Shown here: positions 25,756 through 35,309 of the stretch, in pieces
How the letters are laid out: every line of letters begins with the position of its first letter
Position numbering within the stretch: the first letter of the stretch is position 1
Assembly (NCBI GenBank): GCA_963817465.1
Contig: CAWFOP010000014.1
Span: 949,236 to 1,013,235 of the forward strand
Length of the DNA stretch: 64,000 nt
Source of the DNA: CAMPKL01 sp963817465
GTDB lineage: Bacteria > Acidobacteriota > Terriglobia > Bryobacterales > UBA6623
Direction: 5' to 3'
The notes under the pieces: model-generated
Told to the model about the DNA's origin: nothing
What the model saw: only the letters and a program-made list of their open reading frames with translations
Database searches by the model: none
Position numbers and translations under genes: made by a program

Positions 25756-28005
25756 CTATTCGCTCGGGACCTGTTCCAACGCGTCGAGGCTCACGCTGCG
25801 GAGGCCGATGCGCTTGTCGGATTCATCGATCTTGATGATCTCGAACTCATAGACGCTGCCGGTCTCGAGCAAGGTTTTGCGCGATTTTCCGTGGTGGGGA
25901 ATCTGCGAATTGTGGCAAAGCCCCTCCACGCCCGGCGCCAACTCGACGAAATACCCGAATTTCGCTTGGCGGCTCACGCGCCCGGGGAGGATCTCGCCCA
26001 AGCCGTGTTCAGCGAAGAAGGTCTCCCAGGCATCGGGCTGCAATTGCTTGACGCCGAGGGACAGCCGTCGTTTCTCGGAGTCGATGTCCAGGACGACCGC
26101 TTGGATCGTTTGGCCTTTCTGGACAACATCCTTGGGGTTGCGAACGCGCGTGTCCCAGGTCAAATCGGAGACATGCACGAGTCCGTCGACGCCTTCCTCG
26201 AGCTCGACGAACGCGCCGTAGCTGGTGACGTTACGGACGCGGCCCTCCACGACGGCGCCTCGGCTGTAGTGTTCCGCGGCGGCTTCCCAAGGATCGCGCT
26301 GGCGCTGCTTGAGGCTCAGTGAGATGCGGCGCTCGCCGGGGCTCACATTGAGCACAACGCTCTCGACCTCTTGGTCCTCCTGAACCACCTTGGAGGGATG
26401 ACGCAAGCGCTTGGACCAGGTCATCTCGGTGATATGGATGAGCCCCTCGACGCCGGGCTCGAGCTCGACGAAAGCGCCGTAGTCGGTGACGCTGGCCACC
26501 GCTCCCTTGACGACCATGCCTTCCTGATAACGCTCGGACACCGTCTCCCAAGGATCGGGCTCCATCGCCTTCAGGCTCAGCGACACGCGCTCCTTTTCGG
26601 CATCGAGCTTGACGACCTTGGCTGTGACCTGCTGGCCCGGCTCCAGAACGGCGGCGGGATCTTTGATCCGGCCATAGGAGATGTCGGTCACGTGGATCAG
26701 ACCGTCGATGCCGCCGAGATCGATGAACGCGCCGTAGGACGTCACGTTCTTGACCTTGCCGACGGCTTCCGCGCCGACCTCGAGCTTGGCCAGCGTTTCT
26801 TGCCGCAGCGCCTTGATTTCTTGCTCGAGCAACTCGCGGCGCGATACGACGACGTTGCCGCGCTTGCGGCTTAGCTTGACGACGGCGACCGGGAAGGTCG
26901 AACCGATGAGGGAGTCGAGGTCGACGCCGCCTTGCAGCGCGGCTTGCGAGCCCGGCAAAAAGGCCGTCAAGCCCGCGACGGCGACGGACAAGCCGCCCTT
27001 GACCCGTTCGAGCGCGGTCGCCTCGACCGGGGCGCGTTCTTGATAGGCGGCCTCGAGCGCGGCCCAAGCGGCGGTGTTCTCCTCACGGACCAGGGCGAGC
27101 TTGATGTATTCGCCGGGCTCGCCGATCTGCGAAACGACTACTTGCAAAGCGGCGCCCGGCTCGAGCTTCGAGAAATCGATTTGGTCGTTGGCGTTCTTGG
27201 CGGAGAGGAAGCCTTCGGTCTTGCCGCCGAAGTCGACGACGGCGCCGTCTTCCGAAACGCTGACGACCGTACCCTCGCGGCGTTCGCCTTCGTGGAGCGC
27301 GGCTACTTCCGGGCCGTAGTCTTCGACTATCTCGTCGAGCGCGCCGGGCTCGAACTCGACAATCTCTTCATCCTCGGGCCCCTCCGCGGCGCCGGCGGCC
27401 GGCAAGCCGGGGAGCGGGTGCGCGGGTTCGGGGGTCGCCGCCGCGGCGCCGGTTTCGTCGGTCTGCTGCGGCTCGGTCGGCAGCGGCGGCGGTTGCAGCG
27501 GCCGTTGAAGGGACCGCGGCGCGGGCGCATCGGCGGCGGCGGCAACAGCCGGTTCGCGAAGGGGAGCAACCACAGGCGCGATGTGGGGGCGCGGGTTCGG
27601 CAGATGCGGGGCGAAACTGGGAGCGGGCGTCGGCGGGGACGGTGCGGGAGCCGCCGCCTCCGGGGCGGGCTCGGGCTCAACGGCTGATTGCGGCGGCGCG
27701 ATAGGGCTCGGCGGCGGGCTGTCGAGCTCGACTGCGGGCGGGGCCGGATCGACTGCGGGCGCGGCCGGCTGTTCGGAGGCGGCCTGAGAGCGCACAGGCG
27801 CCGCGACCTCGGGCGGGGCGGCCTCGACGGTCGCTTCCTGCTCAGGCGCGGGAGCTTCGTCCTCGGAAGCGACCTGCGCAGCGCTATTTTCGTTGTCTTG
27901 AAGCGGCGGGGCGGTCGGCTGGCTCGGGACCGTTTCTTGGCGCTCGGGTGGAACCTCCGCCTGTTGGTCGGTATCGGGCTTTGAGCCCTGCGGTTCTCCC
28001 GTCAT
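25756..28005 (-). CDS. rpsA: S1-domain RNA-binding protein, ribosomal protein S1-like, with long Pro/Ala-rich N-terminus
   Basis: 749 aa from the ATG at 28005, with GGAGAG 8-9 nt upstream. The C-terminal two thirds (about residues 236-745) hold six S1 repeats: the first two diverged (REGTVVSVSEDGAVVDFGGK; a second ending VSRRELLEQE), the next three canonical (VTSYGAFIDLGGIDGLIHVT, VTDYGAFVELEPGVEGLIHI, VTSYGAFVELEEGVDGLVHV), the last variant (QAKFGYFVELAPGVEG). This is the layout of ribosomal protein S1, which binds mRNA at the 30S subunit. The first about 235 residues are low-complexity, rich in Pro, Ala and Glu, and surely disordered; ordinary S1 lacks this. A sigma70-type promoter lies about 110 nt upstream. 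Confidence 0.88.
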   Translation of the reverse strand: MTGEPQGSKPDTDQQAEVPPERQETVPSQPTAPPLQDNENSAAQVASEDEAPAPEQEATVEAAPPEVAAPVRSQAASEQPAAPAVDPAPPAVELDSPPPSPIAPPQSAVEPEPAPEAAAPAPSPPTPAPSFAPHLPNPRPHIAPVVAPLREPAVAAAADAPAPRSLQRPLQPPPLPTEPQQTDETGAAAATPEPAHPLPGLPAAGAAEGPEDEEIVEFEPGALDEIVEDYGPEVAALHEGERREGTVVSVSEDGAVVDFGGKTEGFLSAKNANDQIDFSKLEPGAALQVVVSQIGEPGEYIKLALVREENTAAWAALEAAYQERAPVEATALERVKGGLSVAVAGLTAFLPGSQAALQGGVDLDSLIGSTFPVAVVKLSRKRGNVVVSRRELLEQEIKALRQETLAKLEVGAEAVGKVKNVTSYGAFIDLGGIDGLIHVTDISYGRIKDPAAVLEPGQQVTAKVVKLDAEKERVSLSLKAMEPDPWETVSERYQEGMVVKGAVASVTDYGAFVELEPGVEGLIHITEMTWSKRLRHPSKVVQEDQEVESVVLNVSPGERRISLSLKQRQRDPWEAAAEHYSRGAVVEGRVRNVTSYGAFVELEEGVDGLVHVSDLTWDTRVRNPKDVVQKGQTIQAVVLDIDSEKRRLSLGVKQLQPDAWETFFAEHGLGEILPGRVSRQAKFGYFVELAPGVEGLCHNSQIPHHGKSRKTLLETGSVYEFEIIKIDESDKRIGLRSVSLDALEQVPSE

Positions 28006-28121
28006 CGCTATTCTCTCCGTGCAGCCGTCCCGGCGGCGCCCGAGGTGTCGGGTGCGCGCGAGACGCCGCGATAAAAACTCATACGCCGGCAGGAACCCCT
28101 GCACCCGCCGACGGCTGGCTC

Positions 28122-28151
28122 AATATATCCAAGGCCAAACGGGCTTGTCAA
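28122..28151 (-). promoter_or_regulatory. Sigma70-type promoter of the S1-like gene
   Basis: Minus strand TTGACA (28151-28146), an 18-nt spacer and TATATT (28127-28122). The start site would fall near 28115, giving a leader of about 110 nt, long enough for the autoregulation known for S1 mRNAs. Confidence 0.55.
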
Positions 28152-28171
28152 ACAAACTGAAACGCGCCCGT

Positions 28172-29206
28172 TCAGGCCTCGGCGGGCTTCTCGAGACTGT
28201 CGCGATAGGCGGTAATCAGGCCCGCCGCGGTGGCGACGACGAGCGGCCCGAGCACCAATCCGACGAACCCGAAGGTCTGCACGCCGCCCAAGACCGCGAT
28301 GAAAACCAGCAGTGCGTTGAGTTGCGAGCGGTCGGCGATGAGGTAGGGCCTAAGAAAGTTGTCGACCGTGCTGACGAGCAACGCCCCGACGGCGAGCAGC
28401 GCGACGCCGCGGCCGTAGTCGCCGTGGAGCAGCAGCCCGACCGCCGCAGGCAGCCAAACGACCCAAGCCCCCACGATCGGAATGAGCGAAAAGAAGGCCG
28501 CAACCGCGCCCCAAAGCATCGGCGAGGGCAAATCCAGCACGAGAAAAGCCACCGCGGTCAACATGCCCTGCACCAGGGCCGTCACGATTCCGGCCGAGAT
28601 GGTGACCGAGATCATGTCGATCGTCTCGCCGACCATCTTGTCGTGGCGCGCGCCCCCGAACGGAGACACGTCTCGCAACAACGCGACGAGCCGGGGACCG
28701 TCCCGGAACAGATAGAACAATGTGAACAGCAGCACCACCAGGTCGATGACCCAGGAGGCGATGTTGGCAACCAATTTGGCCGACCATTCGCCCGCTCGCT
28801 GGCCGATCGCGTTGACGGCGTTTTCGTAGATCTGGTTCAGGCTCGGTTGCTTTCCGGGCAGCCGCTCGAACAGCCAGCCCGCGCCGCTCTGAATGCGGTC
28901 CACGATGTCGCCGCCGGGCAACTCTTTGACGGTCTGAACCGTCTGCGAAACGAGCGTCGGAACCAGCCAGCCCATCGGCGCGATGAGCACTATCGCTACC
29001 GCGAGCGTACTCAGGAACGCCGCCAAGTTCCTACGCCGCAAGCGCTCGAAGATACGGTTGTGAACCGGAAAGAAGAAGATCGCGAGCACGGCGGCCCAGG
29101 TCAGCGTGCTCATAAAGGGCCGCACGACCAGGAAGAGCAGCCAAAGCAAGCCTAAGGCCAAAATCCAGGCCAGGACCTCGCGCCGCAACTCCGCCGCTCG
29201 CGCCAT
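28172..29206 (-). CDS. AI-2E (PerM/YdiK) family membrane transporter
   Basis: 344 aa, about eight hydrophobic segments with the long middle extracytoplasmic region of the family. Typical elements are the N-terminal LTWAAVLAIFFFPVHNRIFE and the C-terminal PIVGAWVVWLPAAVGLLLHG followed by a long pair of helices. Members export varied compounds or act as Na+/H+ antiporters; autoinducer-2 export is not implied. It starts 6 bp after trkH, so it is cotranscribed with the potassium system. Confidence 0.87.
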   Translation of the reverse strand: MARAAELRREVLAWILALGLLWLLFLVVRPFMSTLTWAAVLAIFFFPVHNRIFERLRRRNLAAFLSTLAVAIVLIAPMGWLVPTLVSQTVQTVKELPGGDIVDRIQSGAGWLFERLPGKQPSLNQIYENAVNAIGQRAGEWSAKLVANIASWVIDLVVLLFTLFYLFRDGPRLVALLRDVSPFGGARHDKMVGETIDMISVTISAGIVTALVQGMLTAVAFLVLDLPSPMLWGAVAAFFSLIPIVGAWVVWLPAAVGLLLHGDYGRGVALLAVGALLVSTVDNFLRPYLIADRSQLNALLVFIAVLGGVQTFGFVGLVLGPLVVATAAGLITAYRDSLEKPAEA

Positions 29207-29212
29207 AAATCG

Positions 29213-30664
29213 CTATTTTCTCCAAAAGGCCGGAGTGAGGATCGCCATCACGGTATAAAACTCGAGCCGGCCGGCGATCATGTCGAAGCTCAGCACCCAT
29301 TTCGCCAGCCAAGGCAGCGCGCCGTAGTTGTCGAGTGGGCCGACTTCGCCGAGCCCCGGCCCGACGTTGAACATCGTAGCCGCGACGGCGGCGATGGAGG
29401 TCAACACGTCCACTCCCATGGCCGCCAGCAGCAGGCAGGATGCGAAATTGACGACGAGCGCCAAGTAGATCAGGTTGAGCAGACTTTGGACGGTCGCTTC
29501 GGGCACCAGAGTTCCGCCCAATCGGACGGCAAAAACCCCGCGACGCTCGACCATGCGCTTGAACTCGCGGTCGACCACCTTGGCGAGCAGCAGGACACGC
29601 GCCACTTTGAAGCCGCCGGACGTGGAGCCGGTGCAGCCGCCGACGAACATGATGGCTAGCAGCAAAAGCTGTGGAAGCGGATGCCAGGCTTCAAAGTCGT
29701 CGGTGACGAATCCGGTCGTGGTGATGATGGATGAGACCTGGAACAGGGCGTTGCGGAAGCCTTGTTCCAGACCATAGTCGTCATACACGACGAGAAAGCC
29801 GGTGATCACCAAGGCCGCGGCCAACGAGATCGCGAGATATCCCTGGATTTCGGGATCGCGAATCACCGAACGCGGCTTGCCCTCGATGAAGAAGCGGTAG
29901 TGCTGGATGAAGCTGATGCCCGCCAGGAGCATGAAGACGATCAGGATGTATTCGATCAGCGGGCTCTCAAAAGCGGCGACGCTGGCCGTCCGGGTGGAGA
30001 ATCCGCCGGTGCCGAGAGTCGAGAAGGTGTGGCAAAGGGCGTCGAAGTTGTTCATTCCCGCCCAGCGCAGCAACAGATACAGGACGGCGCTGAGGGCGAA
30101 ATAAATCTTCCACAGGGCGAAGGCGGTCTCGGTGATGCGCGGCTTGAGCTTCTCGGAGGTGGCGCCGGAAAATTCGGCCCTGTACAGATGCATCCCGCCG
30201 TGACCGACGAGCGGCAAGACGGCCACGCCGAGCAGCACGATGCCGAGCCCGCCGAGCCAGTGCGTGAAGCAGCGCCAGAACTGCACCGCGGGCGTCAACA
30301 CCTCGACGTCGGAGAGCACCGTCGCGCCGGTCGTGGTGAAGCCTGACACCGTCTCGAAAATTGCATCCGTGATGGTCGGGTACTGCGGCGTAAACATGAA
30401 CGGGATGGCTCCGAACACCGACAGCAGCGCCCAGGTCGCCACGACCAGCAGCAAGCCTTCGCGCTGCGTGAGCTCGCGGGTCGGCCGCGGCACCGTGAGG
30501 AGCGTCACGACTCCGGCGGCGGCCGTAATCAGGAACCCGTAGAGAACGGGCTGCAGATGGCTGTCGCTCGCCGCCCATCCGTAGACGAGCGGGACCGTCA
30601 TCGTGCCGGCGAAGATCACCAGGAACTGGCCTAGCACGTAGATGATCGCGCGCCAGTGAATCAC
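29213..30664 (-). CDS. trkH: Trk potassium uptake channel subunit
   Basis: 483 aa membrane protein with four M1-P-M2 units. The selectivity-filter loops are visible as GFTTTGATVL, FSTLGTGGFST, ITTTGFVTDD and MFNVGPGLGE, with a Gly at each filter. GCTGSTSGGFK is the conserved intervening loop. It forms the K+ pore and is gated by the nucleotide-binding TrkA. Its ATG overlaps the trkA stop (ATGA). Confidence 0.94.
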   Translation of the reverse strand: MIHWRAIIYVLGQFLVIFAGTMTVPLVYGWAASDSHLQPVLYGFLITAAAGVVTLLTVPRPTRELTQREGLLLVVATWALLSVFGAIPFMFTPQYPTITDAIFETVSGFTTTGATVLSDVEVLTPAVQFWRCFTHWLGGLGIVLLGVAVLPLVGHGGMHLYRAEFSGATSEKLKPRITETAFALWKIYFALSAVLYLLLRWAGMNNFDALCHTFSTLGTGGFSTRTASVAAFESPLIEYILIVFMLLAGISFIQHYRFFIEGKPRSVIRDPEIQGYLAISLAAALVITGFLVVYDDYGLEQGFRNALFQVSSIITTTGFVTDDFEAWHPLPQLLLLAIMFVGGCTGSTSGGFKVARVLLLAKVVDREFKRMVERRGVFAVRLGGTLVPEATVQSLLNLIYLALVVNFASCLLLAAMGVDVLTSIAAVAATMFNVGPGLGEVGPLDNYGALPWLAKWVLSFDMIAGRLEFYTVMAILTPAFWRK

Positions 30665-32040
30665 CCTAAGATTCGCCTCTTTCGCTCATCCAAGAAGGCC
30701 GATTCGAGTTCCGGCACGGCGCTCTCGAGGGTGAAGAAGATGACCCGGTCTCCCGGTTGAATCGAGACGTCGCCGCGCGGGACGAGCACTTCGCCGCTGG
30801 GGCGCGCGATGGCGCCGACGATGGCCCCGCGCGGCAGCTTGATGTCGCGGAGCTTCTTGCCTACGTAGCGCGAGCCTTCCGAGGCGATCAACTCGATCGC
30901 CTCGGCTTCTTCTTGGCGGAAAGTCGTGACCGCCAAGACGCTGCCCTTGCGCACGAACTGCATGACCTGGTCGACGGTGGCGACGCGCATGCTGACCGAA
31001 GTGTTGATGCCGAGGCGTTGAGCCATCGGCAAGTAGTTCAGGCGATTGATCAGCGCGACGACCTTTTTGGCGCCAAGCCGGCGAGCCAGCAAGGACGCGA
31101 TGATGTTGTCTTCGTCGTGGTCGGTCAAGGCGAGAAAGGCGTCGACGCCCTCGACGTTCTCTTCCTCGAGAGTGGCTTGGTCGGTGCCGTCGCCTTGAAT
31201 CACGACGGTGCGGTTGAGCAGGCCCGCGATCATCTTGGCTCGCGAAGCGTCGCGCTCGATGAGCTTGACCTGGACGCCTTGTTTTTCGAGTTCTTCCGCG
31301 ACGAGGATACTGACCTGCTTGCCGCCGACGATGATGACGCGCTGCAGCTTTTGACGCCGCTCGAGACCCATGAATTCGAGCACGTCTTCGAGATTCTCTC
31401 GTGTGGCGCAGACGTAGACGTGGTCGCCTGGCATCACCACCTGCGCGCCGTGGGGAATGATCACTTGCTGGCCGCGAAAGATCATCGCGATCAGGGAGTT
31501 GAGCGGCGGACCGGCGGCGTCGAGCTCTTCCAGCGTCTTGCCCGCGAACCAACTGTCGCGTTCCACGTTCATGCCGAACAGCTTCACGGCGCCGCCCGCG
31601 TAATCGACGATGTCGGAAACGCCGGGCATGTGCACGACGCGCATGATGCGGCCCATCACTTCGGTTTCAGGGTGGATGATCAGGTCGATGCCGATATCGG
31701 CTTGTTCGGCGACGCGCTTCCAACGCTCGAACTCGTGTGTGCGAACGCGGGCCGCCTTGACCTTGACGTTTCCTTCGACCTTGGCCACCAGGCAGGCCAA
31801 GATGTTGATCTCGTCCCAGTTGGTGACGGCGATCAGCATGTCGGTTTCTTTGATGCCGGCCTTACGCAGGGTGGAGATGCCGGCCGCGCTGCCCTGCACG
31901 ATCTTGGCGTCGAGCGTCTCTTCGAGTTGGGCGCAACGGTCCGGGTCGACCTCGACCATCGTGACTTCGTTGCCTTCGCGAATGAGCCGCGCCGCGATGA
32001 GGGCGGCGCTTTGCCCGCCGCCGCAGATCAGGATTCGCAT
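30661..32040 (-). CDS. trkA: Trk system regulatory subunit
   Basis: 459 aa from the ATG at 32040 (MRILICGGGQ); the frame is open further but without homology. It has two RCK units, each a Rossmann domain (first MRILICGGGQSAALIAARLI, second RVIIVGGKQVSILVAEELEK) plus a TrkA-C domain, as in E. coli TrkA. It binds NAD(H)/ATP and opens TrkH. Both glycine motifs deviate from strict GxGxxG. First of trkA-trkH-AI-2E transporter. Confidence 0.94.
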   Translation of the reverse strand: MRILICGGGQSAALIAARLIREGNEVTMVEVDPDRCAQLEETLDAKIVQGSAAGISTLRKAGIKETDMLIAVTNWDEINILACLVAKVEGNVKVKAARVRTHEFERWKRVAEQADIGIDLIIHPETEVMGRIMRVVHMPGVSDIVDYAGGAVKLFGMNVERDSWFAGKTLEELDAAGPPLNSLIAMIFRGQQVIIPHGAQVVMPGDHVYVCATRENLEDVLEFMGLERRQKLQRVIIVGGKQVSILVAEELEKQGVQVKLIERDASRAKMIAGLLNRTVVIQGDGTDQATLEEENVEGVDAFLALTDHDEDNIIASLLARRLGAKKVVALINRLNYLPMAQRLGINTSVSMRVATVDQVMQFVRKGSVLAVTTFRQEEAEAIELIASEGSRYVGKKLRDIKLPRGAIVGAIARPSGEVLVPRGDVSIQPGDRVIFFTLESAVPELESAFLDERKRRILG

Positions 32041-32288
32041 AAGCGCTTCGGAGAACTGTCTGAGCCTATCACAGCAGGCGTCCCGATCTCGTCCCGAGGC
32101 CTGCCGCAAACCGGGAAGGAAGTTGGTACTGCGCCGCGCCGCCCGTAGTTTGAAATCGGGGTATGCCCGAGCGTCAACTAGGGCCTTCCGCTAGCAGTCC
32201 GGGCTCGCGCGGCGATGTTACCAAAGAGAAGACGGTCATAGCCCGCCCGCCGGTTGGTGACATGACGACGTCGAGGGGAGACTTAATA

Positions 32289-32937
32289 GTGAAGAGGATG
32301 AAATCTTTTGCGGCCTTGCTAGGGCTGCTGCTAATGACATCCGTTGCGAGCCAAGCGGCGACGATCACGACGCTGTTCGCGACGAACAATGGCGGCAGCA
32401 ACGGAGGAGCCGTCTACTTCGATCTCACGGTCGGCGCGAACCCGATCACGATTACGGCCTTTGAGACAAATACGGCGGTGACGGTCGCGTTCGACTGGAC
32501 CGTTTACCTGATCGGTCCCGGAGGAACATACAGCGGCAACGAGGGCAATTCCGGCGCCTGGTCGCAGGTCGCAACGGGCTCGGGAATCGGACAAGGCACC
32601 GACAACCCCACCACGGTGACTCTCGACAATACGTTTTCGCTGCTGGCCAACAGCACATATGGCATCGCACTTGTGATGGGCTCGACCGCCGAGCCACCAA
32701 TACACGAACGGCAACGGCTCGAACCAGAGCTACTCGAACGCCGACCTTTCTCTGGCGTTCGGTGCAGCTTCGAACGTGGCCTTCGACGGCGCTCCGTTTG
32801 ACCCGCGGGTCTGGAACGGCTCGATCACCTATAACCTTGGCGCCGCTCCGGTTCCGGAACCATCCACGATTTCACTGCTGTTGCTGGGCGGCGTTTTGAC
32901 TCTGGCGGGCGCTCGTCGCCGTCGCGCTAACCGCTGA
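32289..32937 (+). pseudogene. PEP-CTERM-anchored secreted protein, frameshifted
   Basis: Starts at GTG 32289 (VKRMKSF), 8 nt after GAGGGGAG, with a Sec signal ending ASQA. About 135 residues of beta-rich exported protein follow (LTVGANPITITAFETNTAVT). Near 32690 the frame shifts by +1, and the continuation reads QYTNGNGSNQSYSNADLSLA, then VPEPSTISLLLLGGVLTLAG and ARRRRANR. That is a full PEP-CTERM signal: Pro-Glu-Pro, a membrane segment and an Arg cluster. Removing one base from GAGCCACC joins the two parts, so this may be a sequence error. No exosortase gene is in the window. Confidence 0.72.
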
Positions 32938-32961
32938 TCGGCGGACGGAAATTGTTGATGC

Positions 32962-32996
32962 GAAGAGCCGCAGCGCAACGCGCGCTGCGGCTCTTC
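32962..32996. terminator. Bidirectional hairpin between the PEP-CTERM gene and rsmI
   Basis: A perfect 15-bp stem (GAAGAGCCGCAGCGC and its complement) with a 5-nt loop. It sits at the end of both convergent genes and includes the first base of the rsmI stop triplet region. Short or no U-tract on either side. Confidence 0.55.
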
Positions 32997-33816
32997 ACGT
33001 TTCGAGCAGGCGATAGGCTTCCCGCTTGCTCATGCCGTACTGTTTCGCGGCCGCCTTGATGGCGTCCATGCGCGGGACTCCGGTCTCGATCAGCTCGGCG
33101 ACGCGGTCTTTCAAGGGCATTTGGGGCGCCGGGGCGGAGTCGTCGCCGCCGGCGATGAGCAGCACGATTTCGCCCTTGACCGCGTCGCGGGACTCGATCT
33201 CGGCGTGCAGCTCCGACAGGCGCCCTCTGAGAAACTCTTCGTGCGCCTTGGTGAGCTCGCGGGCGACGACAGCCTGGCGATCGCCGAGCGCCTCGCGGGC
33301 GTCTTCGAGCGCCGCCGCGATGCGGTGGGGGGCCTCATAGAAGACGAGGGTCGCTCGCTCGGCCGCCGCCGCTTCGAGCGCTTTGCGCCGCTGCCCGGAC
33401 TTGGCCGGCAGAAATCCGCCGAAGCGGAAGGCGTCGGACGGCAATCCGGAGGCGACCAGCGCCGTCTCGATTGCGGTCGGGCCGGGGATGGGCGTGACCG
33501 CCACGCCCGCCGCCAGAGCCGCCTCGACGACGCGGTAGCCGGGGTCGGAAATGGCGGGCAGGCCGGCGTCGGAGACCACCGCGACCGTCTCGCCGGCTTG
33601 GGCGCGAGCGACCAGCTCGTCGGCGCGCGCCCGCTCGTTGTGTTCGTGATAGCTGACGAGCGGCTTGCGGATGTCGTAGCGGTTGAGCAGCTTGCGCGTA
33701 TGGCGCGTGTCTTCGCAGGCGATCACGTCGGCCTCGCGCAACACCCGCAGCGCCCGCAGCGTGATGTCTTCGAGATTCCCGATCGGCGTCGCGACCAAAT
33801 AGATGCCCGGGGCCAT
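32995..33816 (-). CDS. rsmI: 16S rRNA (cytidine1402-2'-O)-methyltransferase
   Basis: 2'-O-methylation of C1402 in the decoding centre of 16S rRNA. 273 aa from the ATG at 33816. LVATPIGNLEDITLRAL, IACEDTRHTRKLL, VVSDAGLPAISDPGY and PIPGPTAIETALVASGLP are the SAM-binding tetrapyrrole-methylase-type signature of RsmI. The C-terminal small helical domain (AAAKQYGMSKREAYRLL) is also present. It begins 5 bp after the tctA stop, an odd partner for a transport operon. Confidence 0.95.
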   Translation of the reverse strand: MAPGIYLVATPIGNLEDITLRALRVLREADVIACEDTRHTRKLLNRYDIRKPLVSYHEHNERARADELVARAQAGETVAVVSDAGLPAISDPGYRVVEAALAAGVAVTPIPGPTAIETALVASGLPSDAFRFGGFLPAKSGQRRKALEAAAAERATLVFYEAPHRIAAALEDAREALGDRQAVVARELTKAHEEFLRGRLSELHAEIESRDAVKGEIVLLIAGGDDSAPAPQMPLKDRVAELIETGVPRMDAIKAAAKQYGMSKREAYRLLET

Positions 33817-33821
33817 GGGGA

Positions 33822-35303
33822 CTAGGCTCGCTTCTTGAATTGTTGCAACAGCGGCGCCGCCAGCGAGGCGACGGTCGCGACCAGGAAGAACAGCACGAGC
33901 GGGCGTGACAACACGCTGAACCAGTCGCCGCGGCTCAGGATCAGCGCCCGGCGCAAGTTGGCTTCCATCATCGGGCCGAGGATCAAGCCGAGCACGAGCG
34001 GGCCGAGCGGGACATCGGCGCGGCGCAACAGGAAGCCCACGACGCCGGCGGCGAGCATCGCCCAGACATCGATCACCGCGTTGTTGAGCGCATAGGCTCC
34101 GACGATGCCGAACAGCGTGATGCCCGCCCAAAGCCACGGGGCCGGAATCCGTAGAATCCGCGCCAGAGGCCGCGCGCCGAGCAGCCCCAGCAGCGTCGCA
34201 AGCAGCGCGGCGATAACCATCAAGAAGACGAGCGTGAACACGAACGACCGCTTGGATTCGAACAGCAGCGGGCCCGGCTGGATGCCGTGGATCAACAGGG
34301 CGCCGATGAGGATCGCCGAGACCGCGTCGCCCGGGATGCCGAGCGTGAGCATGGTCGTCATGGCCCCGCCGATGGCGGCGTTGCACGCCGCGCAACTCGC
34401 CGACAAGCCTTCGAGAGAGCCCTTGCCGAACAGCTCCTTCTCGCGCGAGACCCGCCGGACTTGCTCCCAAGCGATGACCGAGCCGATGTCGCCTCCGGCG
34501 GCGGGTATCGCGCCGACCAGCGTCCCGATCCCCGCGCCCAACGCCCCGGGACCTAAGATCCGCCGCCACTCGCCGCGTTCGGGAAAGATCCGGCCCAAGC
34601 CGCCGACCTGCATCCGCTCCAAGCTCGAGCGCCCCTCGGCGATTTGCGTCAGCACCTCGGCGAAGCCGAACAGGCCGATCATCACCGGCACGAACGAGAT
34701 GCCGTCGAGAAAGTCCGCGAAACCGAACGTGAATCGCGGATAGGCGGTCATCGGATCGAGGCCGACGGTCGCCAGGGCCAGGCCGAGCGATCCCGCCAGC
34801 AGTCCCTTGAAGACTCGCTGACCCGATACGCCCGCCATCAGGCTGAGCCCGAACAGCGCCAGGCCGAAATATTCGGCCGGACCGAAGCTCAGCGCGAACC
34901 GCGCAATGGGGAATGCCGCGACGGCGAGAAAAAGCAGGCTCACCAGTTGCCCCGCGCCCGATAGGAGAGCGTTCACGCCCAGCGCGAGGCCTGCCTGCCC
35001 GCGTTGCGCCAGCGGATAGCCGTCCCAACTGGAGGCGATCGAGGCGGGCGTGCCCGGAACATTGATCAGAATCGCCGGAATGCCACCCGCCGGGATGGCC
35101 CCGCAGTAGATGCCCAACAGCATCGCAAGACCTTGCTCGGCGGACAGCCAGAACGTGATCGGCGTCAGAACCGCCACGCCCATCGTCGCGGTCAGGCCCG
35201 GCAACGCCCCGAAGATCGCCCCCAGGCCGACGCCCGCCGCCAGGAATGCGAGAACCTGCGGCTGGAGCGCGGCTTGAAGACCGGCGATGACGTCGGGAAA
35301 CAT
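33822..35303 (-). CDS. tctA: Tripartite tricarboxylate transporter, large permease
   Basis: 493 aa, about 12 membrane segments. The signature loop PGLTATMGVAVLTPITFWLS and AIPAGGIPAILINVPGTPAS near the N-terminus, and a second one (AIPAAGGDIGSVIAWEQVRR) in the second half, are diagnostic for TctA. It moves a carboxylate brought by the TctC binding protein, with TctB. The gene starts 6 bp after tctB. Confidence 0.93.
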   Translation of the reverse strand: MFPDVIAGLQAALQPQVLAFLAAGVGLGAIFGALPGLTATMGVAVLTPITFWLSAEQGLAMLLGIYCGAIPAGGIPAILINVPGTPASIASSWDGYPLAQRGQAGLALGVNALLSGAGQLVSLLFLAVAAFPIARFALSFGPAEYFGLALFGLSLMAGVSGQRVFKGLLAGSLGLALATVGLDPMTAYPRFTFGFADFLDGISFVPVMIGLFGFAEVLTQIAEGRSSLERMQVGGLGRIFPERGEWRRILGPGALGAGIGTLVGAIPAAGGDIGSVIAWEQVRRVSREKELFGKGSLEGLSASCAACNAAIGGAMTTMLTLGIPGDAVSAILIGALLIHGIQPGPLLFESKRSFVFTLVFLMVIAALLATLLGLLGARPLARILRIPAPWLWAGITLFGIVGAYALNNAVIDVWAMLAAGVVGFLLRRADVPLGPLVLGLILGPMMEANLRRALILSRGDWFSVLSRPLVLFFLVATVASLAAPLLQQFKKRA

Positions 35304-35309
35304 AGCCGT

